Shown piece by piece: positions 35,197-44,421 of a DNA stretch of 64,000 bases (within the stretch, counting starts at the first letter, position 1; each line of letters starts with the position of its first letter). The position numbers and the translations under genes are program-made. The DNA is from Altibacter sp. GTDB taxonomy: Bacteria; Bacteroidota; Bacteroidia; Flavobacteriales; Flavobacteriaceae. The stretch spans positions 62,001 through 126,000 of the forward strand of contig NZ_JAIOHK010000063.1 of the NCBI RefSeq assembly GCF_019913785.1. Direction: 5' to 3'. Under the pieces are notes generated by a model. The model saw only the letters and a list, made by a program, of their open reading frames with translations, was not told the DNA's origin and made no database searches.

Positions 35197-35832
35197 TCAT
35201 AAATTTATGATGACTTCGTCTATTCCTCTTCTAACTTTCTTGAAATTGGCGAACATATCGTCGTCTGATCGATACCCAATGGGCAATACCAATACCGATT
35301 TCAGTCCGAGAGCATTTAATCCGAGTAAGGAATCATAGCCCTCAGGCTCAAAACCCTCAATAGGACAGGCATCGATCCCCTCTAGTGCGCAGACGGTCAA
35401 TATATTCCCCATCGCTAAATAGGCTTGTTTTTCCATCCATGCATCAATTGACGCCGAGGATTTTTCAGAAAAATCGTCTACTAAAAAAGTTTCAAATGGT
35501 TGCAAGATCGCGCGAGGAGTGTTTCGGATTTCCTCTACACGGTCAAAATAATTCTCGATATATTTTGCCGTCAATTTGGTTTCAATACAAAAGACCAACA
35601 CATGCGAAGCATCTTGCACTTGCTTTTGCTGCATGGTTAATGGAACCAATTTCTTTTTTATTTCAGTATTGCCAATTACAATCATTTTAAGGGGTTGTAA
35701 TCCATAAGAGGTAGCCGTAAGATTGAAGGATTCCTTTAAAATATTCAGTTTTTCTTCGGAAAGAATTTTAGACGGGTCGAATTTTTTACAGGCGTAGCGC
35801 CATTGAAGTCGTTCAATTATATTGGAAGTCAT
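35197..35832 (-). CDS. Nitroreductase family NAD(P)H-dependent oxidoreductase
   Basis: This 211-residue FMN enzyme has the N-terminal RLQWRYACKKFDPSKILS (the RRSxRxF-like FMN phosphate site), TATSYGLQPLKMIVIGN, an AYLAMGNILTVCALEGIDACP helix and LGLKSVLVLPIGYRSDDD, all typical of NfsB-type nitroreductases. It is likely cytoplasmic and reduces quinones or nitro compounds; the physiological substrate is not evident. It is monocistronic, and its start lies next to a plus-strand promoter-like box. Confidence 0.88.
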   Translation of the reverse strand: MTSNIIERLQWRYACKKFDPSKILSEEKLNILKESFNLTATSYGLQPLKMIVIGNTEIKKKLVPLTMQQKQVQDASHVLVFCIETKLTAKYIENYFDRVEEIRNTPRAILQPFETFLVDDFSEKSSASIDAWMEKQAYLAMGNILTVCALEGIDACPIEGFEPEGYDSLLGLNALGLKSVLVLPIGYRSDDDMFANFKKVRRGIDEVIINL

Positions 35833-35838
35833 TTACTG

Positions 35839-35846
35839 TATCTTTG
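35839..35846 (+). promoter_or_regulatory. Orphan Bacteroidota -7 box upstream of the thioesterase fragment
   Basis: TATCTTTG on the plus strand lies about 80 nt before the ATG of the thioesterase remnant. The intact thioesterase copy at 42.6 kb shows no such box in the same position, so this may be the gene's original promoter. Confidence 0.35.
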
Positions 35847-35924
35847 AGAGCAAATTTAAGAATACTTGGACGATTGGCGAAGCATATCGCATAATGATGC
35901 CTAATAGTAGCAAAACAAAAAACT

Positions 35925-36041
35925 ATGTCGGAAATAGAAATCTTCAAAGACAGAAGCGAAACCAGAAGTTCTAAACCCAACTTGCCATGTATCACGCCTA
36001 ATCTTCACGCCAAACAAATTGGCCGGCTAGTACGCTATTGA
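35925..36041 (+). pseudogene. 5' fragment of the acyl-CoA thioesterase gene (decayed duplicate)
   Basis: The frame begins MSEIEIFKDRSETR and stops after 38 codons. The intact thioesterase at 42598 begins MSEIETRKDRSETR, so 12 of the first 14 residues agree, and DNA similarity reaches about 55 nt upstream of both ATGs. Beyond codon 14 the reading diverges. It is a decayed partial copy, not a working gene. The remainder of the gap to 36216 shows no further gene. Confidence 0.75.
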
Positions 36042-36216
36042 ATCGATGCGGGTGTATTATTTTTTCGAGCACAAAATTGACAGTTTCACTTTTGCTTCTG
36101 GAAATTAAGTTTTAATAATTCCTTTAATTATCATATATTCAGCATAATTTACAAGGCGTTTCTCCTCAATTAGTTCTAGTCCAATAATTTAATATCCAAT
36201 TGACGCATTTAGCAGT

Positions 36217-37797
36217 ATGAAAAGTATACTCATAGTAGATGATACCTTTGAAAATCTATATTTACTTCGTGTGATCCTTCAAAAAGGAGGATTTACAGTA
36301 TTTGAAGCTGAAAATGGGGAACAAGGCCTACGAATACTTCATGAAAATAAAATCGACATGATTATATCGGACATTCTGATGCCGGTAATGGATGGTTATA
36401 TGTTTTGTCAGGCATGTAAAAAGCATAAATTATTTCGAGAGATTCCATTCGTTTTTTATTCTTCAACCTACACCGCCAAACTAGATGAAGACTTTGCTTT
36501 AAAACTTGGTGGGGCTAAGTTTTTACGAAGACCTATGGAGCAAGACGAATTAATGCGTGAAATTCAAAGTATCTTCAATACGGATAATTTTAAAGCGAAA
36601 ACCGGAAAGAACATACAGGTTACCGATAAAGAAGTGCTAAAATTATATAGCGAACGTCTGGTAAATAAATTAGAACTTAAAAATATTGAACTTGAAAATG
36701 AAATTCTTGAACGCAAAAAAGCAGAAGAAAAATTAATTTCAACAAACGAGCAGCTTTCTAAGGCAAATTTAGAGCTAGTTCATTTACGAAAACAACTGGA
36801 ACAAGAAAATGTTTATTTGAGAGACGAACTGGATTTGGTATTTAACTATGGGGAATTAGTATATGGCAGTGCTGCATTTGCAAATGTGCTTGCACAGGTT
36901 GAAAAAGTGGCCCCAACCGATGCTACCGTTTTGTTACAAGGAGAGTCCGGTACCGGAAAAGAATTAGTAGCCAGAGCCGTTCACAATGAAAGTTTACGAA
37001 ATAACAAACCCTTGATAAAGGTTAATTGCTCTGCAATACCGAGAGAACTTATAGAAAGTGAGTTTTTTGGACATAAGAAAGGATCGTTCACAGGGGCGAT
37101 AAACGATAAAGTGGGTAAGTTTGAGCTGGCAGATGGAGGCACTTTGTTTTTGGACGAAATTGGTGAATTACCCATTGATATGCAGCCAAAAATTTTAAGA
37201 TTTTTACAAGAAGGTGAGATTGAAGTGGTTGGTGGTACCGAGATAAAGAAGTTAGATGTGAGAGTCATTGCTGCCACAAATAGAGAGTTAAAAAAAGAGA
37301 TTTATAAAAAGCGTTTCAGGGAAGATTTATATTTTCGTCTAAACGTATTTCCAATTATTATACCTCCATTAAGAGATCGAAAAGATGATATTCCTTTGTT
37401 AGTGGAGCATTTTGTCGACAAGTTTAATAAGGCGTATTTAAAGAATATTAAGTATATCTCGGATGAAGCAATTAATAAGCTCAAGGCGTATCCCTGGCCT
37501 GGGAATATTAGAGAACTAGAAAATTTAATTGAAAGAGCTTCCATTTTATCGACAAATCAAACCTTAATCATTCCGGGATTCGAATCGAAAACCCAAGCTT
37601 CTAAACAACTTATCGCTGCCAATAAAAACGATTTAACGCTAGAAATGATTCAGAGAAGTCATATAATTCAAGTTTTGGAACAATGTAACTGGAAAATAAG
37701 CGGAGCAAAAGGAGCGGCAGAAATATTAAATTTGAAACCCAGCACATTACGAGATAAAATGACCAAACTCGGCATAAAAAAGCCGCGTAAGAAATAA
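36217..37797 (+). CDS. Sigma-54-dependent response regulator (NtrC family)
   Basis: This 526-residue activator has an N-terminal receiver (phospho-acceptor D52 in IISDILMPVMDG), a coiled-coil linker (about 150-215), a sigma-54 AAA+ domain and a C-terminal Fis-type HTH (WKISGAKGAAEILNLKPSTLRDKM). The AAA+ domain carries Walker A GESGTGKE near 243 and Walker B GGTLFLDEIGELP. The sigma-54 contact loop reads GSFTGA where the consensus is GAFTGA, a tolerated natural variant. The arginine fingers region RFREDLYFRLNVFPI is present. It heads the four-gene signalling block, so its kinase is probably the CHASE/PAS kinase downstream. Confidence 0.94.
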   Translation: MKSILIVDDTFENLYLLRVILQKGGFTVFEAENGEQGLRILHENKIDMIISDILMPVMDGYMFCQACKKHKLFREIPFVFYSSTYTAKLDEDFALKLGGAKFLRRPMEQDELMREIQSIFNTDNFKAKTGKNIQVTDKEVLKLYSERLVNKLELKNIELENEILERKKAEEKLISTNEQLSKANLELVHLRKQLEQENVYLRDELDLVFNYGELVYGSAAFANVLAQVEKVAPTDATVLLQGESGTGKELVARAVHNESLRNNKPLIKVNCSAIPRELIESEFFGHKKGSFTGAINDKVGKFELADGGTLFLDEIGELPIDMQPKILRFLQEGEIEVVGGTEIKKLDVRVIAATNRELKKEIYKKRFREDLYFRLNVFPIIIPPLRDRKDDIPLLVEHFVDKFNKAYLKNIKYISDEAINKLKAYPWPGNIRELENLIERASILSTNQTLIIPGFESKTQASKQLIAANKNDLTLEMIQRSHIIQVLEQCNWKISGAKGAAEILNLKPSTLRDKMTKLGIKKPRKK

Positions 37798-37800
37798 GAC

Positions 37801-37862
37801 ATCCGGTTGATATTCCAAGTTGCGAAATAGGATTTGGATGCTATTTTCATAACTTGCCGGAT
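37801..37862 (+). promoter_or_regulatory. Long imperfect hairpin in the leader of the PAS sensor gene
   Basis: Outer arms ATCCGG/CCGGAT and inner arms AAGTT/AACTT and AAATAG/CTATTT nest into one imperfect hairpin. It occupies most of the 86-nt gap between the sigma-54 regulator and the PAS sensor, ending 21 nt before the ATG. There is no T-tract, so a translational or stability element is as likely as anything. Confidence 0.4.
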
Positions 37863-37883
37863 ACCCCAAATAGTTAGTACCCG

Positions 37884-39941
37884 ATGAACATATACATCAG
37901 CATATTTTTAGAATTCTTACTAATCTCCACTAGTATTCTATTCCTATTTAAATTTAGGAAAAAAATGGGCTTAGCTCCCTTGTACATTCTTTTAGGAACT
38001 GTTCAATATATACAGGCACTTTCAAATACAATGGTAGCCTTTGAAATCTTCGACAGATTTACCATATATCCCGGCTCTGTCATTTTATTCTCTGCGGTCT
38101 TATTTGCTGTTTTATTAATTTATATAAAGGAAGGTGTTACCAGTGCACGCATGCTTATTATTGGAATTATTATTTCAAACCTCGTTTTGTCTGCACTTTT
38201 TGGAATCACTTACCAACAAGAACTTGTGCTTGGAAATAATCAAGACCTCAATGCTGTTTCATCCTTTTTAATTAATTATAAATTTTTTATTGTAGGCACG
38301 GTCATATTGCTAGTAGATTTCATTTTATTGGGGATCATTTATCAATTTCTGATTTCAAAAATCAAAAAATTGAATTACTTGCTAGTGCTCTTTATTTCCT
38401 TATTGTCCGTTTTAATTTTCGATGCTTTCGCCTTTAATATAATTCTCCGATATGATTCTCCCGATCTAGTAAATTCAATAGTTGGTCATATCATAGGCAA
38501 ATCTTTTTCGGCACTTATATTTTCAGTGATCCTATATGTTTATTTAAAATTTGTTGATGATGATAAAAAAAACACTGCCTTTATCGCCAATCAAAACAGA
38601 GATGTTTTATCAATTCTTACATATAAACAGAAGTTTCTAGACCTACTAGTCGAAAAAAAACAAGTTGAATCAAAATTGACCTCTCAACTTGAGACTACCT
38701 TACATAATATTTCCGATGGATTTGTCTCACTAGACACTAATTGGTGTTATACCTATGTCAATAAAAAAGGGGCCGAATTTTTAGGAAAATCACCCGAAAC
38801 TTTAATTGGCAAGCATATTTGGACCGAATTTCCCGAAGGTGTTGACCTCCCGTTTTATAAGGCATACTATAAGGCCGTGGAAACTCAAAAAACAATCTAC
38901 TTTGAAGAGTATTACGAACCCTTTGACCGTTGGTTTGAAAACAGAATTTACCCATCACCCGACGGGCTAACCATTTATTTTACCGATATCACAGCGAAAA
39001 GAAAAGCAGAATTAGCTTTAAAAGAAAGTGAAAATCATATTAGAACCATATTAGAAACCGAACCTGAATGTATTAAGCAATTGAGCACTAAAGGCGAATT
39101 AATTTATATGAATCCTGCAGGATTAGCAATGATAGAAGCAGAAAATCTTGATATGGTCAAAGGACACTCTATTTTAGGTCTCATACTGCCCGAACATCAA
39201 AAGGCGTTTAAAGAATTAAATAGTAAAGTTTTTAAAGGACAGTCAGGTCGCCTTGAATTTGAAATAAAAGGACTTAAAGGAACCAAGAGGTGGCTCGAAA
39301 CACATGCAGTGCCTTTTAAAGATACAGATGGAAATATAATCTCATTGCTTGGAGTAACAAGGGATGTGACCCATCGAAAACTGGCAGAAACTGCTTTAAT
39401 AAAAAGTGAACAGTACTTAGAAAACATCATTAATAATATTGGAGACCCTGTTTTTGTAAAAGATGAACAGAGTCATATACTACTCGTAAACGATGCTTTT
39501 TGTAAAATATTTAACCTTTCAAAACAAGACATCATCGGAAAGACTTTGGCAGAAAACGTTCCATCGCAAGAAAGAGAAAGTTTTTTAAGTATCGACAGAC
39601 ATGTGCTTGAAACCGGTCTTGAAAATGTTAATGAGGAGACCCTAACCGTAAATGCCAATGAAACACGAATAATTTCCACGAAAAAGACCCGGTTTATTGA
39701 TGATAGCGGCACTAAATTTCTAATTGGAACTATTAGAGATATTACAGGACGTAAGAAAGATGAAGAGGAGTTAGAAAAGCACAAAAATAATCTTGAGGAA
39801 ATAGTGAAACTCAGAACTGAAGAGGTTAATTCTAAAAACACTGAATTACAACGCATGAATAAATTGTTTGTTGGGAGAGAATTAAAAATGAAAGAACTAA
39901 AGAATATTATACAAGAGTTGCAGTTTAAAAAAGATAGTTAG
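37884..39941 (+). CDS. Multi-PAS membrane sensor lacking a histidine kinase domain
   Basis: This 685-residue protein has six to seven membrane helices in the first 225 residues (ISIFLEFLLISTSILFLF; LFSAVLFAVLLIYI; LIIGIIISNLVLSALFGI; FFIVGTVILLVDFILLGII; LLVLFISLLSVLIFDAFAF; SALIFSVILYVYL). Three PAS domains follow at about 265-375 (TTLHNISDGFVSLDTNWCYT), 385-500 and 515-635 (IINNIGDPVFVKDEQSHILL), then a coiled coil (LEKHKNNLEEIVKLRTEEV). It ends without HisKA or HATPase motifs, so it must signal through a partner, plausibly the kinase encoded 42 nt downstream whose coiled coil has the matching LEKLVSLRTEEL motif. Confidence 0.88.
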   Translation: MNIYISIFLEFLLISTSILFLFKFRKKMGLAPLYILLGTVQYIQALSNTMVAFEIFDRFTIYPGSVILFSAVLFAVLLIYIKEGVTSARMLIIGIIISNLVLSALFGITYQQELVLGNNQDLNAVSSFLINYKFFIVGTVILLVDFILLGIIYQFLISKIKKLNYLLVLFISLLSVLIFDAFAFNIILRYDSPDLVNSIVGHIIGKSFSALIFSVILYVYLKFVDDDKKNTAFIANQNRDVLSILTYKQKFLDLLVEKKQVESKLTSQLETTLHNISDGFVSLDTNWCYTYVNKKGAEFLGKSPETLIGKHIWTEFPEGVDLPFYKAYYKAVETQKTIYFEEYYEPFDRWFENRIYPSPDGLTIYFTDITAKRKAELALKESENHIRTILETEPECIKQLSTKGELIYMNPAGLAMIEAENLDMVKGHSILGLILPEHQKAFKELNSKVFKGQSGRLEFEIKGLKGTKRWLETHAVPFKDTDGNIISLLGVTRDVTHRKLAETALIKSEQYLENIINNIGDPVFVKDEQSHILLVNDAFCKIFNLSKQDIIGKTLAENVPSQERESFLSIDRHVLETGLENVNEETLTVNANETRIISTKKTRFIDDSGTKFLIGTIRDITGRKKDEEELEKHKNNLEEIVKLRTEEVNSKNTELQRMNKLFVGRELKMKELKNIIQELQFKKDS

Positions 39942-39983
39942 ATATAGCATGAGCGTGAAAAAACCATTCAATTTTGTTTTAGT

Positions 39984-42113
39984 ATGAAGAGCAACCCATT
40001 TTATCTTTTCTTTAAAAGGCCTTTGGTAGCGGGTTTCTCAACTTTTATAATACTCCTTTCTATTAGTCAATACATTGCCTATCAGAAGTACTTGATTAAT
40101 GAAAATGATCAAAAGAAAGAAATAGACAATCAGGTAAACCTAATCAAAGAGAAACTGCAGGCATTGGTGATGTACAGCTATTCGACAACAAAAACACTGG
40201 GGTACATTGTTGAAAGAAATGGTATACCTCCAGATTTTGATAGCATCGCCATCAAATTATTAGACAAACAAGAATATTTTGACGCCGTGCAATTGGTGGA
40301 TGGCGATGGTTTTATCACACATGTTTATCCATTAAAGGGAAATGAAGTAATAGGTTTTAATATTATGAAAAGTGCTACCGCTAGTAGTGGAGCACTAGCT
40401 ACCATTGAAAGAAAAGATTTTTTTATAGCAGGTCCCGTTCACCTAAAACAAGGGGGCGTGGGTATAATAAGTAGGCACCCTATTTTTATTGATGACAAAT
40501 TCGCAGGATTTTCGGCCGTTATTACAAAGCTTTCCACCTTTTTTGAGGATTTGAATATAGACACATCAGGTGACAATCAATTTATTTATCAGCTTTCCAG
40601 AGTTAATTTTGAAACGGGTGAAGAAAATTATTTTTTAGAACATGATATGTCGGCATTTAAAGATTTTGCGGTCCCCATTAAATTGTCATTCGGTGAATGG
40701 AAGCTTTATGTGGTGCCAATAAAAAAAGGCCTTAATACAGGAATATGGTTCGAATTAATTGGATTTATACTCACTGTCCTTTTTAGTTGGGGGGCTTGGT
40801 ATTTTACAGGACAATCGGAACGGATAAGCAAATTAATCAATGTGAAACTAGTCGAACAAGAATCTCAATTAAGTACGCTTCATAAAACCTCCAAAGCACA
40901 AATAGAAAAAAGCGAGCTGTTGTATCGCAGCCTAACTTCCAATGCTCCGGTTGCCATTTTTAATACAAATGAATTCGGGGCCTGTACCTATGTAAATGAA
41001 GAATGGATGAAATTTTCCGGCATGAGTTTTTCTGAAGCAATGGGAGTGGGCTATCAAAATGCCATACATCCCGACGATAAGGAAAGGGTATTGAACGAAT
41101 GGCAAGAATCGATTGTTTCTGACACCGAGTTTAAATCGGAATTGAGATTTCAGGATAAGTTAGGCAATATTACATTCCTTGCGGCGAAAGCAACCAAGTT
41201 GATCGATGCAAATAATAATTTGCTTGGATACATTGGAATCGCATTAGACATCACAGAAAGAATTGATACGGAAAAGGAATTATTACTTTATAAAACAGAC
41301 TTAGAGAAATTAGTGAGTTTGCGAACCGAAGAGCTCAACGATAGCAAAGAAGCTTTATTAAACCTATTAGAGGACTTAAATTCTCAATCTGTCGAGCTGG
41401 AAAAAGAAAAAGTAAAGGCGCAGTCGGCCGATTTGATGAAATCTGCCTTCTTAGCGACCATGTCACATGAGCTTAGGACACCTATGAATTCGATCATTGG
41501 ATTTACAAGTATCTTATTGCAGGAATACGCGGGGCCCTTAAACGAGGAACAGGCCAAACAATTAGCCATGGTTAAAAATAGCGGCCAGCATTTACTAAAT
41601 TTAATAAATGACATTTTAGATATATCAAAAATTGAAGCCGGTGAATTGGTCGTATCGATGGTTGAATTTGATTATGTAAAAACACTTACCAACACTATCG
41701 ATTTTATTGTACCTCAGGCTTCAAAGAAAGGAATTGAAATTAAAACAGAAATTTCCGAAAAAGTGATAAAAATTAAGAGTGATAAAAGAAGGGTCGAGCA
41801 AATTCTATTGAATCTAATTTCAAATGCTATAAAGTTTTCTAATAATGGAACCATCCTCATCAAAGTAGATAGCAGAGATAATACACTCGTCACTCAGGTT
41901 ATAGATGAAGGAATTGGAATCAGTAATTCAGATTTAAATAAGTTATTCATGCCTTTTATCCAACTTGATGGGGGTCTCACGAGGAGTCATGAAGGTACCG
42001 GGTTGGGGTTAGCAATTAGCAAAAATTTAGTGGAAAAGCTAGGTGGAACTATTTCTGCAAAAAGTGAAGTAAATAAAGGAAGTACATTTACATTTAGCTT
42101 ACCTATAAAATAA
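39984..42113 (+). CDS. CHASE-PAS sensor histidine kinase
   Basis: This 709-residue kinase has an N-terminal helix (about 15-32), a periplasmic CHASE-type domain (IVERNGIPPDF, VDGDGFITHVYPLKGNEVIGFNI), a second helix (about 252-272) and one PAS domain (SNAPVAIFNTNEFGACTYVN to AIHPDDKERVLNEWQ). A coiled coil follows, then HisKA (ATMSHELRTPMNSI, His near 495) and HATPase (NLISNAIKFSNNG, DEGIGIS, SHEGTGLGLAIS). It is the only kinase of the signalling block and could serve both the sigma-54 regulator and the REC-only protein downstream. Confidence 0.94.
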   Translation: MKSNPFYLFFKRPLVAGFSTFIILLSISQYIAYQKYLINENDQKKEIDNQVNLIKEKLQALVMYSYSTTKTLGYIVERNGIPPDFDSIAIKLLDKQEYFDAVQLVDGDGFITHVYPLKGNEVIGFNIMKSATASSGALATIERKDFFIAGPVHLKQGGVGIISRHPIFIDDKFAGFSAVITKLSTFFEDLNIDTSGDNQFIYQLSRVNFETGEENYFLEHDMSAFKDFAVPIKLSFGEWKLYVVPIKKGLNTGIWFELIGFILTVLFSWGAWYFTGQSERISKLINVKLVEQESQLSTLHKTSKAQIEKSELLYRSLTSNAPVAIFNTNEFGACTYVNEEWMKFSGMSFSEAMGVGYQNAIHPDDKERVLNEWQESIVSDTEFKSELRFQDKLGNITFLAAKATKLIDANNNLLGYIGIALDITERIDTEKELLLYKTDLEKLVSLRTEELNDSKEALLNLLEDLNSQSVELEKEKVKAQSADLMKSAFLATMSHELRTPMNSIIGFTSILLQEYAGPLNEEQAKQLAMVKNSGQHLLNLINDILDISKIEAGELVVSMVEFDYVKTLTNTIDFIVPQASKKGIEIKTEISEKVIKIKSDKRRVEQILLNLISNAIKFSNNGTILIKVDSRDNTLVTQVIDEGIGISNSDLNKLFMPFIQLDGGLTRSHEGTGLGLAISKNLVEKLGGTISAKSEVNKGSTFTFSLPIK

Positions 42114-42143
42114 GACGTATTAATTTAACAAATCCATAAATTA

Positions 42144-42521
42144 ATGAAAACAAATATTTTAATAATCGAAGACAACGAGCAGAATATGTATATGTTGTCC
42201 TACCTCCTTGTTAAAAGTGGGTATCATGTAATTCAAGCATTTAATGGAGTTGATGGGTTAAAATTGGCTCATGACCATAAACCGGAGATTATTTTAATTG
42301 ATATTCAATTACCCGATATGGATGGCTATGAAATTTGTATTAAATTAAGACATAATAGTATACCTAAAAATACAACAATTATAACAGTAACCTCTTATGC
42401 AATGGGTGGAGACAAAGAAAAATCTCTGGAAGCCGGTGCCAATGGTTATATAGAGAAACCTATAGATCCTGAAACTTTTGTGGCGAAAATGGAACGTATT
42501 CATCAAACCAAAGAAAAATAG
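42144..42521 (+). CDS. Single-domain response regulator (REC only)
   Basis: This 125-residue protein is a receiver domain alone: acidic pair ED near 9-10, phospho-acceptor D53 (IILIDIQLPDMDG), the Thr switch in TIITVTSYAMGG and conserved Lys in GYIEKPIDPETF. It has no output domain, like DivK or CheY, so it probably relays phosphate or binds a partner. It follows the kinase by 30 nt. Confidence 0.93.
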   Translation: MKTNILIIEDNEQNMYMLSYLLVKSGYHVIQAFNGVDGLKLAHDHKPEIILIDIQLPDMDGYEICIKLRHNSIPKNTTIITVTSYAMGGDKEKSLEAGANGYIEKPIDPETFVAKMERIHQTKEK

Positions 42522-42597
42522 TACAAAAGTCATAGCACTTGTGGACGACAATTCGGAACAGATAAAAGCACGCCTACCAATAGTAAAACAATAAACT

Positions 42598-42987
42598 ATG
42601 TCAGAAATAGAAACCCGCAAAGACCGAAGCGAAACCAGAATATTTAAAGCGGTATTCCCTAATACTACCAATCATTACGATACGCTATTTGGAGGAGCAA
42701 CTTTACATTTGATGGATGAGGCCTCTTTTATTTGCGCGACGCGTTTCAGCAGAAAAAAAGTGGTAACGGTTTCAACAGATAAAATAGACTTCACCACCCC
42801 CATTCCACAAGGATCCATCATAGAATTAGTTGCCAGAGTGGATAAAGTGGGTCGCACCAGCTGTGTGGTAAAAACCGAGATCTTTATGGAAGACATGTAC
42901 AGCACCAAAAGAGAGAAAGTCGTAACCGGCTATTTTACCTTTGTGGCGGTGGGAGAAGATAAAAAACCCATTTCAATTATCGATTAA
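42598..42987 (+). CDS. Acyl-CoA thioesterase, hotdog fold (YciA-type)
   Basis: This 129-residue enzyme hydrolyses acyl-CoA thioesters. The motifs FPNTTNHYDTLFGGATLHLMD and VVTVSTDKIDFTTPIPQGSI match the acyl-CoA hydrolase hotdog family, with the catalytic Asp in LMDEAS. The N-terminus MSEIETRKDRSETR is duplicated 6.7 kb to the left as a fragment. No promoter box like the one near that fragment is visible directly upstream here. Confidence 0.92.
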   Translation: MSEIETRKDRSETRIFKAVFPNTTNHYDTLFGGATLHLMDEASFICATRFSRKKVVTVSTDKIDFTTPIPQGSIIELVARVDKVGRTSCVVKTEIFMEDMYSTKREKVVTGYFTFVAVGEDKKPISIID

Positions 42988-43223
42988 GTAGGTGTTCTCG
43001 TACAGTTTTAATACCATTCAACCTGTTTTTTTGATTAATTATCTGAATTTTAATCACTTATATCGGATTCAGATCTAAATTGCCTATCTTTAAAATTATC
43101 GCAGGTTACTTCAGCCTGCTAATTTTATGTTATCCCCATTTCGATTAAAATTGTATTTGAGCTTTTAAAAAACGAAACAGGTAAACAGCCTGCTATATAT
43201 TTTACTAACCAAAACCATTTAAC

Positions 43224-44168
43224 ATGAAGAAAATTTTAATTCTTTCGGTCATGATGTTTACCATCATTGCCTATTCGCAAAAAAAGAAAAACGGAACTGT
43301 TTATAACGAGCATCCTGCCATTACCATGGTGGAAGCTTTGCAACAGGCCAGTATTGTTGGAGACACCATTAAAGTAGCTATGTATTTAGCAGATGATTTT
43401 AGGTATTTCGATGGCACGGCCGACAACAGAGACTTTGAAGGCACCAATAAACAACAATTTATAAATTGGACAAAGTGGAACAAAAAGAACATTGCCTATG
43501 GCAAAGTATTCCGCCAAGGAAGTGCCTATCCCGATGCTATCGAATACAAGGATGATGAGTCGGGATTATGGGTCCAAACCTGGGATGTTCAGCGTGGTAT
43601 TCATGAAAAAACCGGTGTGAAGATTGACCGTCCGGTGCATACCTTATATCGCGTTAATGCCGATAACAAGGTAGCAGTAATGATTGAATATTCGGAAAGT
43701 CCTTTCCGCGAGATTAGAAATAGTAACGCTCCCAGAACCAATGGAACCATCTACAACAATCATGAATATATTAACAAGGTCCGCCGAATGATGGGTGCCC
43801 TTGAAAATAACGACTTAGACAAGGCGTATAGTTTTTTTGATAAGGATGCGCGTTTTAGCAATATAAATATGCCCATTGGAGAGTCGCATACACTTGCCGA
43901 AGACCGGGAAGGTTTTACCAAAATGATGGAAACCTATGAAATTCAGAGTGTCGATGTTAGAGGTTATCCAGACTATATGGAATACGAACAAGACAATGCG
44001 AAAGTAGTCTACTCTTGGTGGAACATACGGTTACTAAGAAAAAAGGATAAAAAAGAGTTTGTGGTACCTGCCCATTATTCGCATCGCTTTAACGATGAGG
44101 GTATGATAATTGCTGAAACCGGATACTATAGTTTAGTTCACTTTGAAGATAAAAAAGAGAAAAAATAG
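43224..44168 (+). CDS. Secreted protein with two NTF2/SnoaL-like domains
   Basis: This 314-residue protein has a signal peptide (MKKILILSVMMFTIIAYSQ) and two NTF2-like halves. The first runs about 25-165 (VEALQQASIVGDTIKVAMYLADDFRYFDG) and the second about 180-310 (VRRMMGALENNDLDKAYSFFDKDARF). Such domains form cone-shaped pockets with varied roles; no catalytic residues can be named here. It is monocistronic with a strong terminator. Confidence 0.78.
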   Translation: MKKILILSVMMFTIIAYSQKKKNGTVYNEHPAITMVEALQQASIVGDTIKVAMYLADDFRYFDGTADNRDFEGTNKQQFINWTKWNKKNIAYGKVFRQGSAYPDAIEYKDDESGLWVQTWDVQRGIHEKTGVKIDRPVHTLYRVNADNKVAVMIEYSESPFREIRNSNAPRTNGTIYNNHEYINKVRRMMGALENNDLDKAYSFFDKDARFSNINMPIGESHTLAEDREGFTKMMETYEIQSVDVRGYPDYMEYEQDNAKVVYSWWNIRLLRKKDKKEFVVPAHYSHRFNDEGMIIAETGYYSLVHFEDKKEKK

Positions 44169-44189
44169 ACATTTCAAATTTATAACTAA

Positions 44190-44217
44190 AACCCATACAG
44201 CACTGTATGGGTTTTTT
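44190..44217 (+). terminator. Rho-independent terminator of the NTF2-like gene
   Basis: AACCCATACAG and CTGTATGGGTT form an 11-bp stem with a 2-nt loop followed by six T residues. Confidence 0.9.
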
Positions 44218-44260
44218 ATGTTACACAATATAGTTCGCGTCGAAATTATTAATCAAAAGA

Positions 44261-44291
44261 TTTTAAAGAGTAAAAAAAGGTGCTATATTTG
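44261..44291 (+). promoter_or_regulatory. Promoter of tRNA-Ser
   Basis: TATATTTG at 44284-44291 is a perfect TAnnTTTG -7 box, 12 nt before the tRNA, with TTTT at the -33 position. Confidence 0.6.
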
Positions 44292-44302
44292 CAGCCGCTA
44301 AA

Positions 44303-44387
44303 GGAGAAATGGCAGAGTGGTCGAATGCGGCAGTCTTGAAAACTGTTGAGGGTCACACCTCCGGGGGTTCGAATCCCTCTTTCTCCG
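44303..44387 (+). tRNA. tRNA-Ser (anticodon UGA), island attachment site
   Basis: The 85-nt gene folds with acceptor GGAGAAA/TTTCTCC and discriminator G. The anticodon stem CAGT/ACTG (extended by a G-U pair) holds loop CTTGAAA (anticodon TGA), a variable arm TTGAGGGTCACACCTCCG is typical of serine tRNAs, and the T arm contains GGTTCGAATCC. CCA is not encoded. A tyrosine recombinase gene starts 241 nt downstream and the base composition changes, so its 3' end is the likely integration target. Confidence 0.96.
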
Positions 44388-44421
44388 CTGATAGAGTTGT
44401 CATATGACACTTTAAAAGTCA

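Noticed and set aside
35813..35995. A 60-codon minus-strand frame over the thioesterase fragment
   Set aside because: It is antisense to the recognised thioesterase remnant and overlaps the nitroreductase start; it is a shadow.
36000..36216. A sigma-54 promoter before the sigma-54 activator gene
   Set aside because: No GG-N10-GC pair with the expected TGGC/TTGC context was found by eye; the spacing of the best candidate near 36020 is wrong.
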